Shown here piece by piece: positions 30,454-41,390 of a stretch of DNA of 47,132 bases. This stretch comes from Metamycoplasma orale ATCC 23714. Lineage in GTDB: Bacteria; Bacillota_I; Bacilli_A; Mycoplasmatales; Metamycoplasmataceae. The notes below the pieces were generated by a model that did not search any database, was not told the DNA's origin, and saw only the letters and a program-made list of their open reading frames with translations. Position 1 is the first letter of the stretch. Every line of letters starts with the position of its first letter. The translations under genes were made by a program, and so were the position numbers. The stretch lies in contig NZ_ATUH01000004.1 in assembly GCF_000420105.1 (NCBI RefSeq), positions 1-47,132 on the forward strand, given 5' to 3'.

Positions 30454-31012
30454 CTTTAGCAAATTCGTTTCTTTCAGGTAAACGGAAGTAAGTAATTGTA
30501 TTATCTTTAACCTTAAGTCATGGACTAACAGTCATAACTTCTTTAGCACTAACTAATTCTTTATTGTTAGCAAATTTAGGTTTTAATTCAATTTTTGAAC
30601 CAACAGCAATTTGCATTGAAGGTATGTTAGCTTTGTGTCCATCAACTGTAAAGTGATTATGTGTTACAAATTGTCTTGCTTGTGCTCTTGTTCTAGCAAA
30701 TCCAGCTCTAAATACTAAGTTATCTAATCTTGATTCTACCATTTGTAATAAAATAATCCCAGTAACTCCATGTTTTCTTGAAGCAAGTCCAAATAAGTTT
30801 TTGAATTGTCTTTCATTTAAACCATACATATATCTAACTTTTTGTTTTTCATACATGTGGAGTTGATAATCAGATGGTTTAGATCTTTTAGCACCATGTT
30901 GTCCAGGCGCAGTTGTTCTTTTTTTACCTTTAGAAAATTCTTTGTTGTTTTCTAATAAAGAAAAGTTATATCTTCTACTTTTCTTAAATATTGATTTTAA
31001 ATATCTTGACAT
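30413..31012 (-). CDS. rpsD: 30S ribosomal protein uS4
   Basis: A 199-residue primary 16S rRNA-binding protein that nucleates assembly of the small-subunit body. It has the S4 N-terminal domain ([20 protein letters not shown] is the family GQH block) and an S4 RNA-binding domain with [20 protein letters not shown]. One TGA codes Trp near the C-terminus. An AAGGAG ribosome-binding site precedes ATG 31012, after a leader of about 160 nt. Its last 13 codons are copied at 27199-27238. Confidence 0.97.
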
Positions 31013-31175
31013 ATTTAATTTCTCCTTATAAAGTTAATTAATATGCAAAGACTAGGTAAATAACTCTTTTGCTTGTTTTTATTCTAATGATTTCGGAATA
31101 CAGCTTTCTTACTCTCAAATCTATTAACAAAATAAAAAGTTTAAGACAAAATGTTATTTTGCTGTGTCATTTGCA
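31013..31175 (-). promoter_or_regulatory. Long 5' leader of rpsD, possible autoregulatory site
   Basis: A minus-strand TAAAAT (31182-31187) would start transcription near 31175, giving a leader of about 160 nt, long for this genome. It contains possible pairing AGATTT/GAAATC around a GAGAGTAAGAAAGC segment. In Bacillus, S4 represses its own mRNA through such a leader; the same here is inference. Confidence 0.4.
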
Positions 31176-31230
31176 TTAACTATTTTACACTATTTATTAA
31201 AATAATTTAAAAATACTAGGACTAATAAAT

Positions 31231-31258
31231 AAAAAGTGCAAGTATTACTTGCACTAAT
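31231..31258 (-). terminator. Terminator of the coiled-coil lipoprotein gene
   Basis: AGTGCAAG and CTTGCACT form an 8-bp stem with a 5-nt loop. On the minus strand it is followed by T5ATTT, 10 bp after the lipoprotein stop. Confidence 0.85.
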
Positions 31259-31267
31259 AATTATTTG

Positions 31268-32812
31268 TTAATTATAATAATCCGCGTCAATTAATCCTTG
31301 TGTTAAATCATCAAATCATTTTTTTATTTGTAAATAGTAGCCAGTTTTTCTTTGTAATTCATATGCAGGAACCGAATCTATTATTTTTTTTAAATAAAAT
31401 GCTTTTGTATTTTCAATAAGTTTACCACTTTGGCTTCTAATATTTCCTTTACTAAAATCTTTTGCTGTTTTATAAATTTCTTCTAATTTTATAAGAGCAA
31501 AAGGTTTTACAAAAACATTATAAAATGAACTATAAAAATTAATTCTGGTAAGTGTCAAATTTTCTCAATATAAATTAGTTAAAATTAAACTTTGTTCAAC
31601 TTTATCCATTGCATCAAAAAGTCATGTTTTATTAGCATTTTTCTTTATAACAGAATCAAATGAAATTACTTCACCTTTTAAAAACCTTTTTGATTCATCC
31701 AATTCATTTTTTAATGCATTACGAACTAATTGCGCTGCTTCTTTTTCAATTTCGGTTATTAAATTATTTAAAACACTATATTCTGAAAGACAATCTTCTT
31801 TACTAATAGGATCAGCATTAGAAACTTGTCTAGAGTTTATAAGAGCATCAGATAATTTTGCCATAATATCATTAAATAAAAACATACTTTCGTTATATCT
31901 TCCTAGTTTAGTAAGTAGTTCGTTTGCTCTTACAATTTCAACTTTTAGAAGTTCAGAAGAAGAATTTAATAATGAATTTCTAAATGAAAAATCTAATTCT
32001 TTAGAAACTTTTTTAATTTCTTCTTCGGTAGCCATATTATTATTTTTAACATCAATAGCTTTATTTAAAGTTGATAAAAATTCTATTCTAATTTCATCAT
32101 TAAACTTTTCATCAGCAAACTCTCTATATTGAATAATTTTTGAATTCAAATTAGCTTTTAATTTATTAATCTTGTAATTAGCATTATCAACAATTTCTTT
32201 TTTAGCTAATTTTGCTTTAGCCAATTCTTTGTTTAATGCTATATAATTTGCAACTACTTGGGGTTTAGTAACTTTATACACATCTTCATTAATTAAATTA
32301 TTTGTTTCTAAAAGATGTTCTTTTAGTGATTTTTTAATTTCATCATATTCTTCATCAATTAATTCAGTATTGATATATTGTTCAACTTCTTTTTTTAAAG
32401 ATTTTAAACGATTTATATCACCTTGTATTTGTGTAACTTTGGTAGCTTTTAATTCTTGAATATAAGTTTGCAAATCATTTTTTAATTGATCCAAATTAGA
32501 TAATTCTTCTAAAGTTTTAGTTTTAGCTAAAAAACTAGTTATCTTTTTAATTTGTTCTTTAACTTTAGATTTGCTTTTATTTAATTCATAGTTACTTCCG
32601 TCATTGAGTTCTAAAAGACTATTAGCCTCTGTTTCTAAAGGTAATAATTCTTCCTTTTTGGTTTTAATTGCATTTAAAACTTCTTGAGGAACTTTTTCTT
32701 CTTTTGATGTATCTAAATTATCAACTTTTCTTCCATTAGTACATGCTGCTGATAAAGGTATTAAGGGAATAGAAATCAATCCTAAGCTAAGTAAAGAATT
32801 TTTGTTTTTCAT
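31268..32812 (-). CDS. Coiled-coil surface lipoprotein, 514 aa
   Basis: A 514-residue precursor with lipobox PLSAAC (Cys24) followed by an almost entirely helical, heptad-rich Lys/Glu/Leu protein. Two in-frame TGA-Trp codons (31622 and 31316) carry the frame to TAA at 31268-31270. The architecture resembles surface lipoproteins of the M. hominis group such as coiled-coil adhesins, but no specific family is identifiable. A decayed relative lies immediately upstream (32959-33729), sharing the stretch around YIDTELVDEHYEEIKK versus YINTELIDEEYDEIKK. A TATAAT-like -10 lies near 32845. Confidence 0.82.
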
Positions 32813-32901
32813 ATAAACTCCAAATTTGAATTAATAAATATGTATAATTATACCATATTTCAGTCTTATTAAAATAATGAAAGGAAATTAAATTTTAAAT
32901 T

Positions 32902-32933
32902 AAAAAAAATTAAATGAAGCGCATAGCGCTTCA
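32902..32933 (-). terminator. Terminator after the lipoprotein pseudogene
   Basis: TGAAGCGC and GCGCTTCA form a perfect 8-bp GC-rich stem with a 3-nt loop. On the minus strand a T-rich run follows about 5 bp later. The terminator is intact although its gene is broken. Confidence 0.8.
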
Positions 32934-32958
32934 AATATGTTTTTATTTATTATTTTTC

Positions 32959-33729
32959 CTAAAATCCAGCTTCTTCTAATGCTCTTTCTAATTTAAAAAT
33001 GGCACTTTGAATTTCATCAAATGATGCATATTCATCAATTGTTTTTACTTCTTCAATAGCATTTTCCAAGGCGCTTACTTTTGAATCATCAATTGGATTG
33101 CCATCCTTATTTTTGATTTCTTTATTTTTATATTTTTCAGCAAAACCGATTTTGTTGCCTAATTTTTCAAAAATTTATATGCGTCAATTAATTGTTGTTT
33201 TGTAATTATATAAACGTCTTTAATTAACTCAATTGTTTTTTTGAGATCATTATTTAAGTTTTTCTTTATTTCTTCATAATGTTCATCAACTAATTCAGTA
33301 TCAATATAATTTTGAACTTCAGTAATTAAAGTTTTTAAACTATGTAAAACATCATGAATAAATTTATCTTTTGCAGCTTTTAAATTTTTAAGATAGACTT
33401 TAAGGGTCTCTTTAAATCCCTTTAAGGAAATTAAACTAGATTTATTTCTTTTAAATTTTTTTAAAATTCTTTAATTTTTTAATGTATTTTTTTGCTATAG
33501 CTTTATTGATATCTAAGTCTACATCTTTGCCATCATTAACGGCCAAAATAGCATTTGTTTCATTTTTTAATTTTAATATATCACCTTGAACTAAATCAAT
33601 TTCATCAAGAACTTCATTAGAAACACTTTCATCTGGTTTACTTGGTTTACTATTAGTACATGATGCAGACAATGAAACTATTGGAAAGAAAATTAATCCT
33701 AACCCTAGTAAATATTTTTTATTTTTCAT
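32959..33729 (-). pseudogene. Decayed coiled-coil lipoprotein, paralogue of its downstream neighbour
   Basis: It starts at 33729 with a good signal peptide and lipobox (SLSASC) but the frame stops at 33451 after about 92 residues, at an A/T-rich run. A second frame continues the same protein from about 33450 to 33170 (ending AYKFLKN-stop), containing the stretch similar to the neighbour lipoprotein. A third frame continues from about 33165 to TAG at 32959-32961 (ending LERALEEAGF). At least two frameshifts have therefore occurred. The truncated N-terminal lipopeptide could still be made. Sequencing error at homopolymers is an alternative. Confidence 0.75.
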
Positions 33730-33827
33730 AATATAAACTCCTAATTGCTTATTAATAATAAATACCATACTTACTTGTTTAAAATTAGGAAAACTATGAA
33801 AATAAAAAAGCAAAGTTCAATTTGCTT

Positions 33828-34670
33828 CTATTTACTATTTTTTATAACAATTTTTTTAACAAAATTATCAAGTTTTTCTAAATATCTAGATAAACTAGAC
33901 TTTGTTCGATATATTTTGCTTTTTTCAAGTGCTTTCGCTAAATCATTCAAGCTTAAATCTAAATTATTGAATTTCAATTCATAAAACTTAAGTTCAACGT
34001 CACTAAACATATCTAAATTATTTGTTCTCTTAATAAAATCATAGTTATTCAAAAAATCATTATTTATTGAAGCAATTTTTTCTTGATTATAAAAATCAAA
34101 ATTAGTAAGACGATTTACATTATTATTAAAATCTCTTTCGATTTTAGTTTCCTCAAATTTTAAATAGGAATCAAATGCTTCAATGGCTCTTAAAAAATCA
34201 CAAATATTTTCAATTTTTTTAATATATAAAACATATATGTTTTTTCTTTTAAGAATTTTAAAATTAATATCATAGTTACTCATAATATTAATAACTTCAT
34301 TTGCTTTTTGTAAATCATAAAACTTAAGTTCTAAATGATATGAAGAACTACTTTTATTTGAAATAGATCCGCTATTAAAAAATATAGCTGAAAAATATGC
34401 TTGTTGTTTTATTAGCTTATCATTCTTAAAGGTATCTAAGTTAATAGCTAAACTATTACTCCTATTTTTTTCAAATTTTAGTTCAAATTTATTAATTAAG
34501 TTTTCTATATATTCAAGATTTTCTTTTTCATTCATTATTATGTAAGAAACATTATTTACTACTTTTGAAGTATCAAAAATACCACTTAAAAAATTAAGTT
34601 GTTCTTCCTTAGAAAGTTTTTTACTAATAATTTCTTTTTTAATAACATAACTAAATGATTTTTCTTGCAT
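33828..34670 (-). CDS. whiA: DNA-binding protein WhiA
   Basis: WhiA proteins combine a degenerate LAGLIDADG homing-endonuclease-like fold with a C-terminal HTH; in mollicutes WhiA has been linked to control of ribosomal protein genes. The 280-residue product starts MQEKSFSYVIKKEIISK, has the LAGLIDADG-like phrase LNFLSGIFDTS, and ends in the HTH tail LNDLAKALEKSKIYRTKSSLSRYLEKL. No TGA codons interrupt it. It lies downstream of 5S rRNA. A divergent copy of its 3' end lies at 30156-30223. Confidence 0.92.
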   Translation of the reverse strand: MQEKSFSYVIKKEIISKKLSKEEQLNFLSGIFDTSKVVNNVSYIIMNEKENLEYIENLINKFELKFEKNRSNSLAINLDTFKNDKLIKQQAYFSAIFFNSGSISNKSSSSYHLELKFYDLQKANEVINIMSNYDINFKILKRKNIYVLYIKKIENICDFLRAIEAFDSYLKFEETKIERDFNNNVNRLTNFDFYNQEKIASINNDFLNNYDFIKRTNNLDMFSDVELKFYELKFNNLDLSLNDLAKALEKSKIYRTKSSLSRYLEKLDNFVKKIVIKNSK

Positions 34671-34718
34671 ATTTTATTACCATAAATACTAAAAAATTAT
34701 ACCTTAAAAAATAAAAAA

Positions 34719-34820
34719 AGCAACGACCTACTTTCCCATTTAAGGTATCATCGGCACTGAAGGGCTTAACTGCTGAGTTCGGAATGGTATCAGGTGGAAC
34801 CCCTTCGTTATGGTTGCTAT
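34719..34820 (-). rRNA. rrf: 5S ribosomal RNA
   Basis: The conserved 5S segments are clear on the minus strand: CCGAACTCAG in loop C, GGTGGAACC-type pairing, and closing ends AGCAAC/GTTGCT, followed by T7 that ends transcription. A TATACT -10 (34828-34833) gives it its own promoter. No 16S or 23S gene is adjacent, so 5S is unlinked from the rRNA operon, as in several mycoplasmas. Confidence 0.93.
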
Positions 34821-34877
34821 GTAAAATAGTATACACTAAAAAAATAATTTGTTTAAAAAAAATAAAAAAATTTTTTA

Positions 34878-34902
34878 ATAAAAAAAGAGGGGAAACCCTC
34901 TT
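34878..34902 (-). terminator. Terminator of rnpB
   Basis: On the minus strand AGAGGG pairs with CCCTCT around a 4-nt loop (GTTT region), followed by T6 and more. Confidence 0.85.
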
Positions 34903-35191
34903 GTACTATAAACCGCTTTCTGTACCATTGCTGGCGCTAATTATTTATCTAAGTAATCGTAATTACTTCCAAGTCTTGATTCAGTTCTCTTAACTTAGTT
35001 CCCCTACCTAAATTTGGGTTTCTAACTCATGGAGTTTACATCGTTGCATTCTTAACTTAATAAGCTCGTCTCTGTTGCACTAGTCGTCAACTTTTGTTGC
35101 CTAGATTTATTAGATCTAGCATGAACTTTACTTTCATCGCAGAAAGTGTTAGAGCGGATTTTCCTCTACTTAATGTAGCAATTAGCCATAC
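34886..35191 (-). ncRNA. rnpB: RNase P RNA
   Basis: On the minus strand the catalytic core sequences are present: GAGGAAAATCC (35156-35166, CR-I) near the 5' end and ACAGAAA in GGTACAGAAAGCGG (34917-34923 region, CR-V) near the 3' end, with the expected spacing. TATAAT (35198-35203) places the start near 35191, and a GC-rich hairpin with T run ends it. It processes tRNA 5' ends with RnpA. Confidence 0.92.
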
Positions 35192-35251
35192 AGTTCAATT
35201 ATATTCTAAAATATATAATTTTTATTTTAAAGTCTTTATAATTTAATAATT

Positions 35252-36055
35252 ATGATAGAAGTTAAGAATTTATTTTATAAATATCCGGAAGCAAAAAACT
35301 ATGCATTACAAGATGTGAATTTAACAATAGAAAGCGGCAAGTATGTCGCTATTTTAGGACATAATGGTTCAGGTAAAAGTACATTTTCTAAATTACTTTC
35401 AGCAATTTATAAGGCAACAAGTGGAAAAATAATTGTAGACTCAATTGAAATTAATTCACAAACTGTTTATGATATTAGGAAAAAAATTGGAATAGTTTTT
35501 CAAAATCCAGATAACCAATTTATTGGAGCAACTGTTGAAGATGATATTGCCTTTGGTTTAGAAAATAAATTATTAAGTTATGATGAAATGTATGTACTAG
35601 TTAGACAATTTGCTAAAGAAGTAAATATGCTAGAATACTTAGATAGAGAACCTCAAAACTTATCTGGTGGACAAAAACAACGTGTTGCAATAGCATCCAC
35701 TTTAGCACTTGACCCAGAAATTATTATTTTTGATGAAATAACTTCTATGCTAGATCCACGTGGTAGGGCTGATATATATAAAATAATTCATGACCTTCAC
35801 AAAAAAACTAATAAAACTTTAATTTCAATAACACATGATATGGATGAAGCTTTATTAGCTGATACACTTTTAGTTTTCTCAGGCGGAAAATTAATTGCTA
35901 GCGGAAGTCCAATGGACATATTGAAAAACAAAGAGATTATTGAAATAGCAAAAATAGATTCGCCATTTATTTATAAACTTTCTGAAAAACTTAAGAAAGT
36001 AACACCAACTTATAACGAAAATGAATTATTGGAGCAACTATGCAAATTAAAGTAA
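35252..36055 (+). CDS. ecfA1: ECF transporter ATPase A1
   Basis: One of two ATPases energising the shared ECF module, which takes up vitamins and other micronutrients with interchangeable S components. The 267-residue protein has Walker A GHNGSGKS (36-43), Q-loop FQNPDNQF, signature LSGGQKQR, Walker [13 protein letters not shown] and [12 protein letters not shown] is characteristic of EcfA1. TATAAT (35237-35242) lies 9 nt from ATG with no ribosome-binding site. It overlaps ecfA2 by 16 bp. Confidence 0.94.
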   Translation: MIEVKNLFYKYPEAKNYALQDVNLTIESGKYVAILGHNGSGKSTFSKLLSAIYKATSGKIIVDSIEINSQTVYDIRKKIGIVFQNPDNQFIGATVEDDIAFGLENKLLSYDEMYVLVRQFAKEVNMLEYLDREPQNLSGGQKQRVAIASTLALDPEIIIFDEITSMLDPRGRADIYKIIHDLHKKTNKTLISITHDMDEALLADTLLVFSGGKLIASGSPMDILKNKEIIEIAKIDSPFIYKLSEKLKKVTPTYNENELLEQLCKLK

Positions 36056-37077
36056 ATAATATTTCAAAAGAATATGATAAAAAACTTCCTTCATACGTAA
36101 AAGTTCTTGATGGTGTTTCAACAAGTATTAAAGAAGATGAAGCTATTTCTATCATAGGGCCAACCGGTTCAGGTAAAACTACATTTATTGAACATCTTAA
36201 TGGTTTAATTATTCCGGACACTGGCGATATAACCTTTTTAGAAGTTCCTTATTTTTCTAAGTTAAAATTATCTAAAAAACCTAAGTTTCATAAAAACTTT
36301 TCAGAAGTTGAAATTAAAGAGTATGAAAAGCAATATAAACAATGACAAAAAGAACGCGATGAATTTAAAAAAATAAAAAAAGCTGATCGTGTCAAAATTG
36401 TTTATACTGATGTTAAAATTGCTAAAACTATTAGAAAAATTAAACACATTAAAGCAATTAGAAAGCAAGTTGGCGTTGTTTTTCAATTTGCTGAATATCA
36501 ACTATTTGAGTCAACAATAGAAAAAGATATTATTTTTGGTCCTGTTTCAATGGGAATCAAAAAAAATGTTGCTAAAGAACTTGCTAAAAAATATATAAAA
36601 ATGGTAGGCTTACCTGAAGAATATTTAGAACGCAGCCCATTTAATTTATCAGGCGGCCAAAAAAGACGTGTGGCCCTAGCTGGTATTTTAGCAATGGAAC
36701 CTAAATTTTTAATTTTAGATGAGCCTACTGCCGGACTTGATCCTCACGGTGTGGAAGAAATGCTTCAATTATTTAGTAAACTAAATAAAGAAGAAGGGAA
36801 AACAATAATAATTGTAACTCATGACTTAGATAATGCGCTTAGATGAACCAATAGAACATTATTTATTAAAGATGGAAAAATCATTCATGACGGAAATACA
36901 TATGATATATTATGTAATAATGAATTTTTAATTGAAAATAATTTAATACCAACAAGACTATTATCTTTTGTTAATAAATTAGAAAAAAAAGGATTCAAAA
37001 TAGGTAAAGTTACATCTCTTGATGAACTTGCCGCTAAACTTAATGATATAATTACAAAGAAAAATAAATCAAGGTAA
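36040..37077 (+). CDS. ecfA2: ECF transporter ATPase A2
   Basis: Partner of EcfA1: Walker A GPTGSGKT (40-47), Q-loop FQFAEYQLF, signature LSGGQKRR, Walker [12 protein letters not shown] and VTHD. At 345 residues it is about 55 longer than usual because of a Lys-rich, highly charged insertion (about residues 70-135) between Walker A and the Q-loop, plus a longer C-terminus. A GGAG ribosome-binding site lies inside ecfA1 just before the start. The frame crosses TGA at 36343 and 36844. Only 3 bp separate it from ecfT. Confidence 0.93.
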
Positions 37078-37080
37078 AAA

Positions 37081-38025
37081 ATGAACAAAGCAATTATAGG
37101 AAAATATGTAAATTTAAATACATTTGTACATAAGTTAGACCCACGTCTAAAATTTTTGTGCAATATTTTATTTATAGTTCTTTTCTTTATAGTTGACCAT
37201 TTATTTACCTTATCCATTCTAATATTAATAATTGCAACAATATATTTAATTGCAACCAAATCAATAAGATCATTATTTAGAAAATTAAAGATGCCTTTTT
37301 ATATAACAATATTTATATTGTTAGTCAATATGCTAACTATTAAAGGTGCAATACCTCCCGAAGGCACTCCTTATATTCCTTTAGCAGGCGAAGCTAACAT
37401 AGACACTTATGTATATCACCGTGGACAAACCATAATTAATGATATATATTGAGCGCCATTTGGCCTAAATGCTAAATTCCAATTAACTAAATTTACTATT
37501 TTAAGAACTGTTTCTATCTTATTTAGAATATATGGTGTTATCCTAACAACTACTATTCTCACTGTTTCAACAAAGCCAGTATTTTTAACTAGAGCTATAA
37601 ATGATATTCTTTATCCATTAAAACTAATTAAATTCCCAACAGAAATTATCACAATGATTATTTCTATAGCACTAAGATTTATTCCAACATTACTAGATGA
37701 AGCAAATAGAATAATGAAAGCTCAAGCTAGTCGTGGAGTTGATTTTAAACATGGAAAATTAAAAGATAAAACAAAGGCTTTTATTGTTTTAATTGTCCCA
37801 CTATTTGTTGCTTCTTTTTCTAAAGCTAATGATTTAGCTGATGCAATGACTTCTAGAGGATATGATCCATATGCTAAAAGGTCTAAATATAGACAATTAG
37901 GAATTAATTGGAGAGATATATTATCAATATTTGTAATATTTGGAATAGTTGCTATGGTAACTGTTTGTCAAATACATAGTGTGCATTTACCAGAATGATG
38001 AATAATGACATTTCATAAAGTTTAA
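37081..38025 (+). CDS. ecfT: ECF transporter transmembrane protein T
   Basis: The scaffold membrane subunit that couples ATPases to S components. The 314-residue protein starts with the family LDPRLKFLCNILF block, has several membrane segments, and both coupling motifs: ASRGVDF (ARG-type) and TSRGYDP (SRG). An extra loop (about 95-135, Gly/Pro-rich) lies between membrane segments. No S component is encoded nearby, so this is a group II module serving several S proteins elsewhere. ligA follows 16 bp later. Confidence 0.92.
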
Positions 38026-38041
38026 TAAATAAGGATTTATA

Positions 38042-40048
38042 ATGAATGCTAAAGAAAAAAATATTAGAGAAGAAATTTTAAATCTTCAAAAAAAGATTGC
38101 TGAATGAGACAATGCTTATTATAATTTGGATAATCCTATTGTAACTGATGAAATTTATGATACTGAGTTTATTAGACTTCAAAAATTAGAAAAACAATAT
38201 AGTTATTTGCTAACTTATGAAGAAGTTAAAAACTCTCCAACGCAAAAAATTGATGCAAAGTCTTTATCAATATTTGATAAAGTAATTCATAAAAAACCAA
38301 TGCTTTCTTTAAACAAAGCATATTCAATTGAAGAAATTAAGAAATTTATTAAAAACATTGAAAAATATACTAATGATTTTTCATTTTTAATTGAACCTAA
38401 AATTGATGGCCTTTCTATTTCATTAACTTATGAAAATGGAAAACTAATTAGAGGTGTGACTAGAGGAGATGGAATAACGGGAGAAGATGTTACAAAAAAT
38501 ATTTTACAAATTAATGATATCCCTAAAGAAATAGAATACAAACACAAAATCGAATTAAGAGGAGAAATATATTTATCTATTTCTAGATTTAATGAATTAA
38601 ATGAAGAAAATTTAAAAAATAATTTACCGCCTTTAGCCAACCCAAGAAATGCAGCAGCTGGCACTTTAAGACAATTAGATTCTAATATTGTTTCTCAAAG
38701 AGGTTTGTCATCTTTTATATATTTTGTAGTCGATGCTCCAAGTCATAATATTTTTACAATGGAAGATGCCTTTTGTTTCCTTAAGAAAAATAATTTTCAT
38801 GTTGTAAAAGATTATAAACTAGCTAAAAATATTAATCAAATTGAAGAATATATAAATAATTTTCCAGAACTTAAAAAAACATTTGATTTTGAAGCAGATG
38901 GTGTAGTTATTAAATTAAATGAAATTAAATGATGAAATAAAATAGGGCAAACTCAAAAGTTTCCACATTATGCAATTGCTTTTAAATTTGAACCAAACAT
39001 TGAAATTACAACAATTAAAAAGATATTTATAACTATTGGAAGAACCGGCTTAGTAACTTATAATGGCCAAGTTAAAACTGTCGAAATTTCTGGTTCAAAA
39101 ATAAACTTTGCAACATTAAATAATTTTAATTACATTAAAGAACTAAATTTAAATGTTGGCGATGAAGTTTATATTAAAAAAGCTGGTGAAATTATTCCTT
39201 GCATTATAGGACTAGTTAATCCAAAAGGTAAACCTGATTATTTTAAAAGAATAGAAACTTGTCCATATTGTAATTCTAAATTAATAGAAAGCGAAACATT
39301 CTTAGAAGAATATTGTGAAAATTACAATTGTCCAGAAATTATAAAAAAACAACTAATTCATTTTTCTTCAAAAGAATGTATGAATTTCTTTTCAATGGGC
39401 GAAAAAATAGTAGAAAAATTATATGAAAATAAATTAATTCTTAATCCACTAGATTTTTATAATTTAAAAAATAATAAAAATGAACTAACACAATTAGAAA
39501 AATTAGGAACTAAATCTATAATGAAAATTTTAAATTCAATTGAAGATTCAAAAAAATTAGGACTTGACAAATTTATTTTTGCTTTATCTATAAAACACAT
39601 AGGACAAAAAGTTGCAAGCTTTATAGCTTCTAAAGTTCAAAAACTTTCTGAATTTCTAAAATTTGATTTTGATTCTTTAATTCAATATAATGAAATTGGT
39701 CCGAAAATTATTGATTCAGTTAAAAAATGGCTATCAGTTGATAATAATAAAAAATTAATTAATGACTTTCTTAATAGTGGAATGAATTTCGAACATATTT
39801 CAAATATAAAAAGCAAATTATTAGATGGAATTAATATTGTTATTACAGGAACATTATCTAAGCCTAGAAACTATTTTGAAGAATTAATAAAGGCAAATAA
39901 TGGAAATATAGTAAATAGTGTATCTAAAAAAACTTCTTATGTTTTATGCGGAGAAAATCCTGGATCTAAATTAGATAAAGCTAATGAATTAAATGTTAAA
40001 GTTATCTCTGAAAATGATTTAATTGATATGCTAAAAAATAAGAATTAA
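38042..40048 (+). CDS. ligA: NAD-dependent DNA ligase
   Basis: Joins nicks in replication and repair. The 668-residue protein has all domains: Ia (N-terminal YxxD-type NAD-binding helices), adenylation domain with catalytic Lys120 in EPKIDGLS, OB fold (GRTGLVTYNG), a C4 zinc finger (CPYC...CENYNC), helix-hairpin-helix repeats and a C-terminal BRCT domain (GINIVITGTLSKPRN). AAGGA precedes ATG 38042. Three TGA-Trp codons occur; one Trp near 39727 is TGG, rare here. Its 3' end overlaps the probable 3' end of comEC on the other strand. Confidence 0.95.
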
Positions 40049-41390
40049 TTTTATACATTAAATAGTTCCTATTTAATGAAATTAACATATAAATCAAAAT
40101 ATATAATGCATGAATTATAAAAGGCAAATAAATAAGCTTTTTGCCTATATTTATTTCAATATTAGTTTTATAAATTAATTTAATTAAAACACTTAAAAAA
40201 TTAAAATATCACATTGATAAATATTTAGTTCAGAAAAATAAAATAGAAAAAGTGTAACTTAAAAATATTATTGGCCCAAAAAATAATTGATATATAAAAG
40301 AAAAAATGCTTATTTTTTCAACCAAAGTTAATGATATTAAAAGTGATGAAAAATATGTGAATAAAGATATTCATATATTTTTTAAATATTCTTTTTTAGT
40401 ATTTCTAAAAATATTATTAGTTAATAAAATAACAAATGTTAATACAAAAGAAAAAATAAATGAATAATTAAATATTAATGAATAATCAAAAATTAAGAAT
40501 AGCGTAGCAATAAAAGCAAGTAATGTTAAATTAGAAAACTTTTTGTTAAATAGCTTTTGATTTATGACTCTCAAAAGTAAAAATATAAAAGCTCTAAATG
40601 CTGAAATTGGAAACTTTAACATACACAAATATATAAAAAGCAATAATAAACTTAAGTATTCAGAAACTTTAACTAACCTAATTTTTTCAAATATTTTTTT
40701 AAAAATAAAATAAATTATTCCAAAATGAAATCCGCTTATTATGAAATAATGAATAATAGACATTTCTTTTAACATTTGTATAATTTCATTGTTTTTATCA
40801 ATCTGTTTGGAAAAAATAAACAAATTTAAAAACATTCTAGTATTTGCATCTTTATTAACAAAATTATTTATATTTGCTTTTTCATATAAATAAACACTAG
40901 CTTTATAAATTTGTAAATATACATTATTAGAATTATGAAATGAATTAACATTTTTAATTTCAGAAACTGCACCTTTAACGTGAACAATATCATCAATATT
41001 AAAAATATTATTTTTAAAATAGATAAGTATATTAGTTCTACTATTATTCTGAACAATAAAAAAATTAGAAAAACTTTTAATAATTTTAAAATTATCATCA
41101 ATTTCTTTGCCTACATTTTTAAATGTAATATATAAAGAAATTTTACTTATCATAATAAATAAACTGCCTATAAAAATGCCAACTAATAATGCTTTTCAAT
41201 TAAAAATATTAATAGCAAAAAATAATACAAGTGTAAATCAAAGTAAGACATTGCTTACCTTAAAAGAAACTAGAAATATTAAAAGTGCAATAATAAAGGA
41301 TTTAAAATAGTCATTTACAATATTAGTCTCTGTTTGAGAATTGATAAAGTCTTTTCACCAACTCCATTTATTTTTGAAACTTCTTCTCAT
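40002..41390 (-). CDS. comEC: ComEC/Rec2-type DNA uptake channel protein
   Basis: The frame runs 462 residues from ATG 41390, through several TGA-Trp codons, to TAA at 40002-40004. It is very hydrophobic, with an N-terminal membrane pair, a soluble OB-like stretch, then the ComEC core with ISGFHFGIIYFIF (family xxSGxHxxxI) and FPISAFRAFIF (family PxxSAxRA). It lacks the C-terminal metallo-beta-lactamase-like domain of long ComEC proteins. The start lies inside comEA, in another frame (76-bp overlap), and the end overlaps ligA by 47 bp. By family it forms the channel for single-stranded DNA in transformation. Confidence 0.85.

Noticed and set aside
34784-34993. Plus-strand 69-codon ORF
   Set aside because: It lies across 5S rRNA and rnpB on the opposite strand and is a shadow of these RNA genes.
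40057-40079. Hairpin ATTAAATAG/CTATTTAAT as ligA terminator
   Set aside because: No T run follows on the plus strand and it lies within the comEC reading frame.
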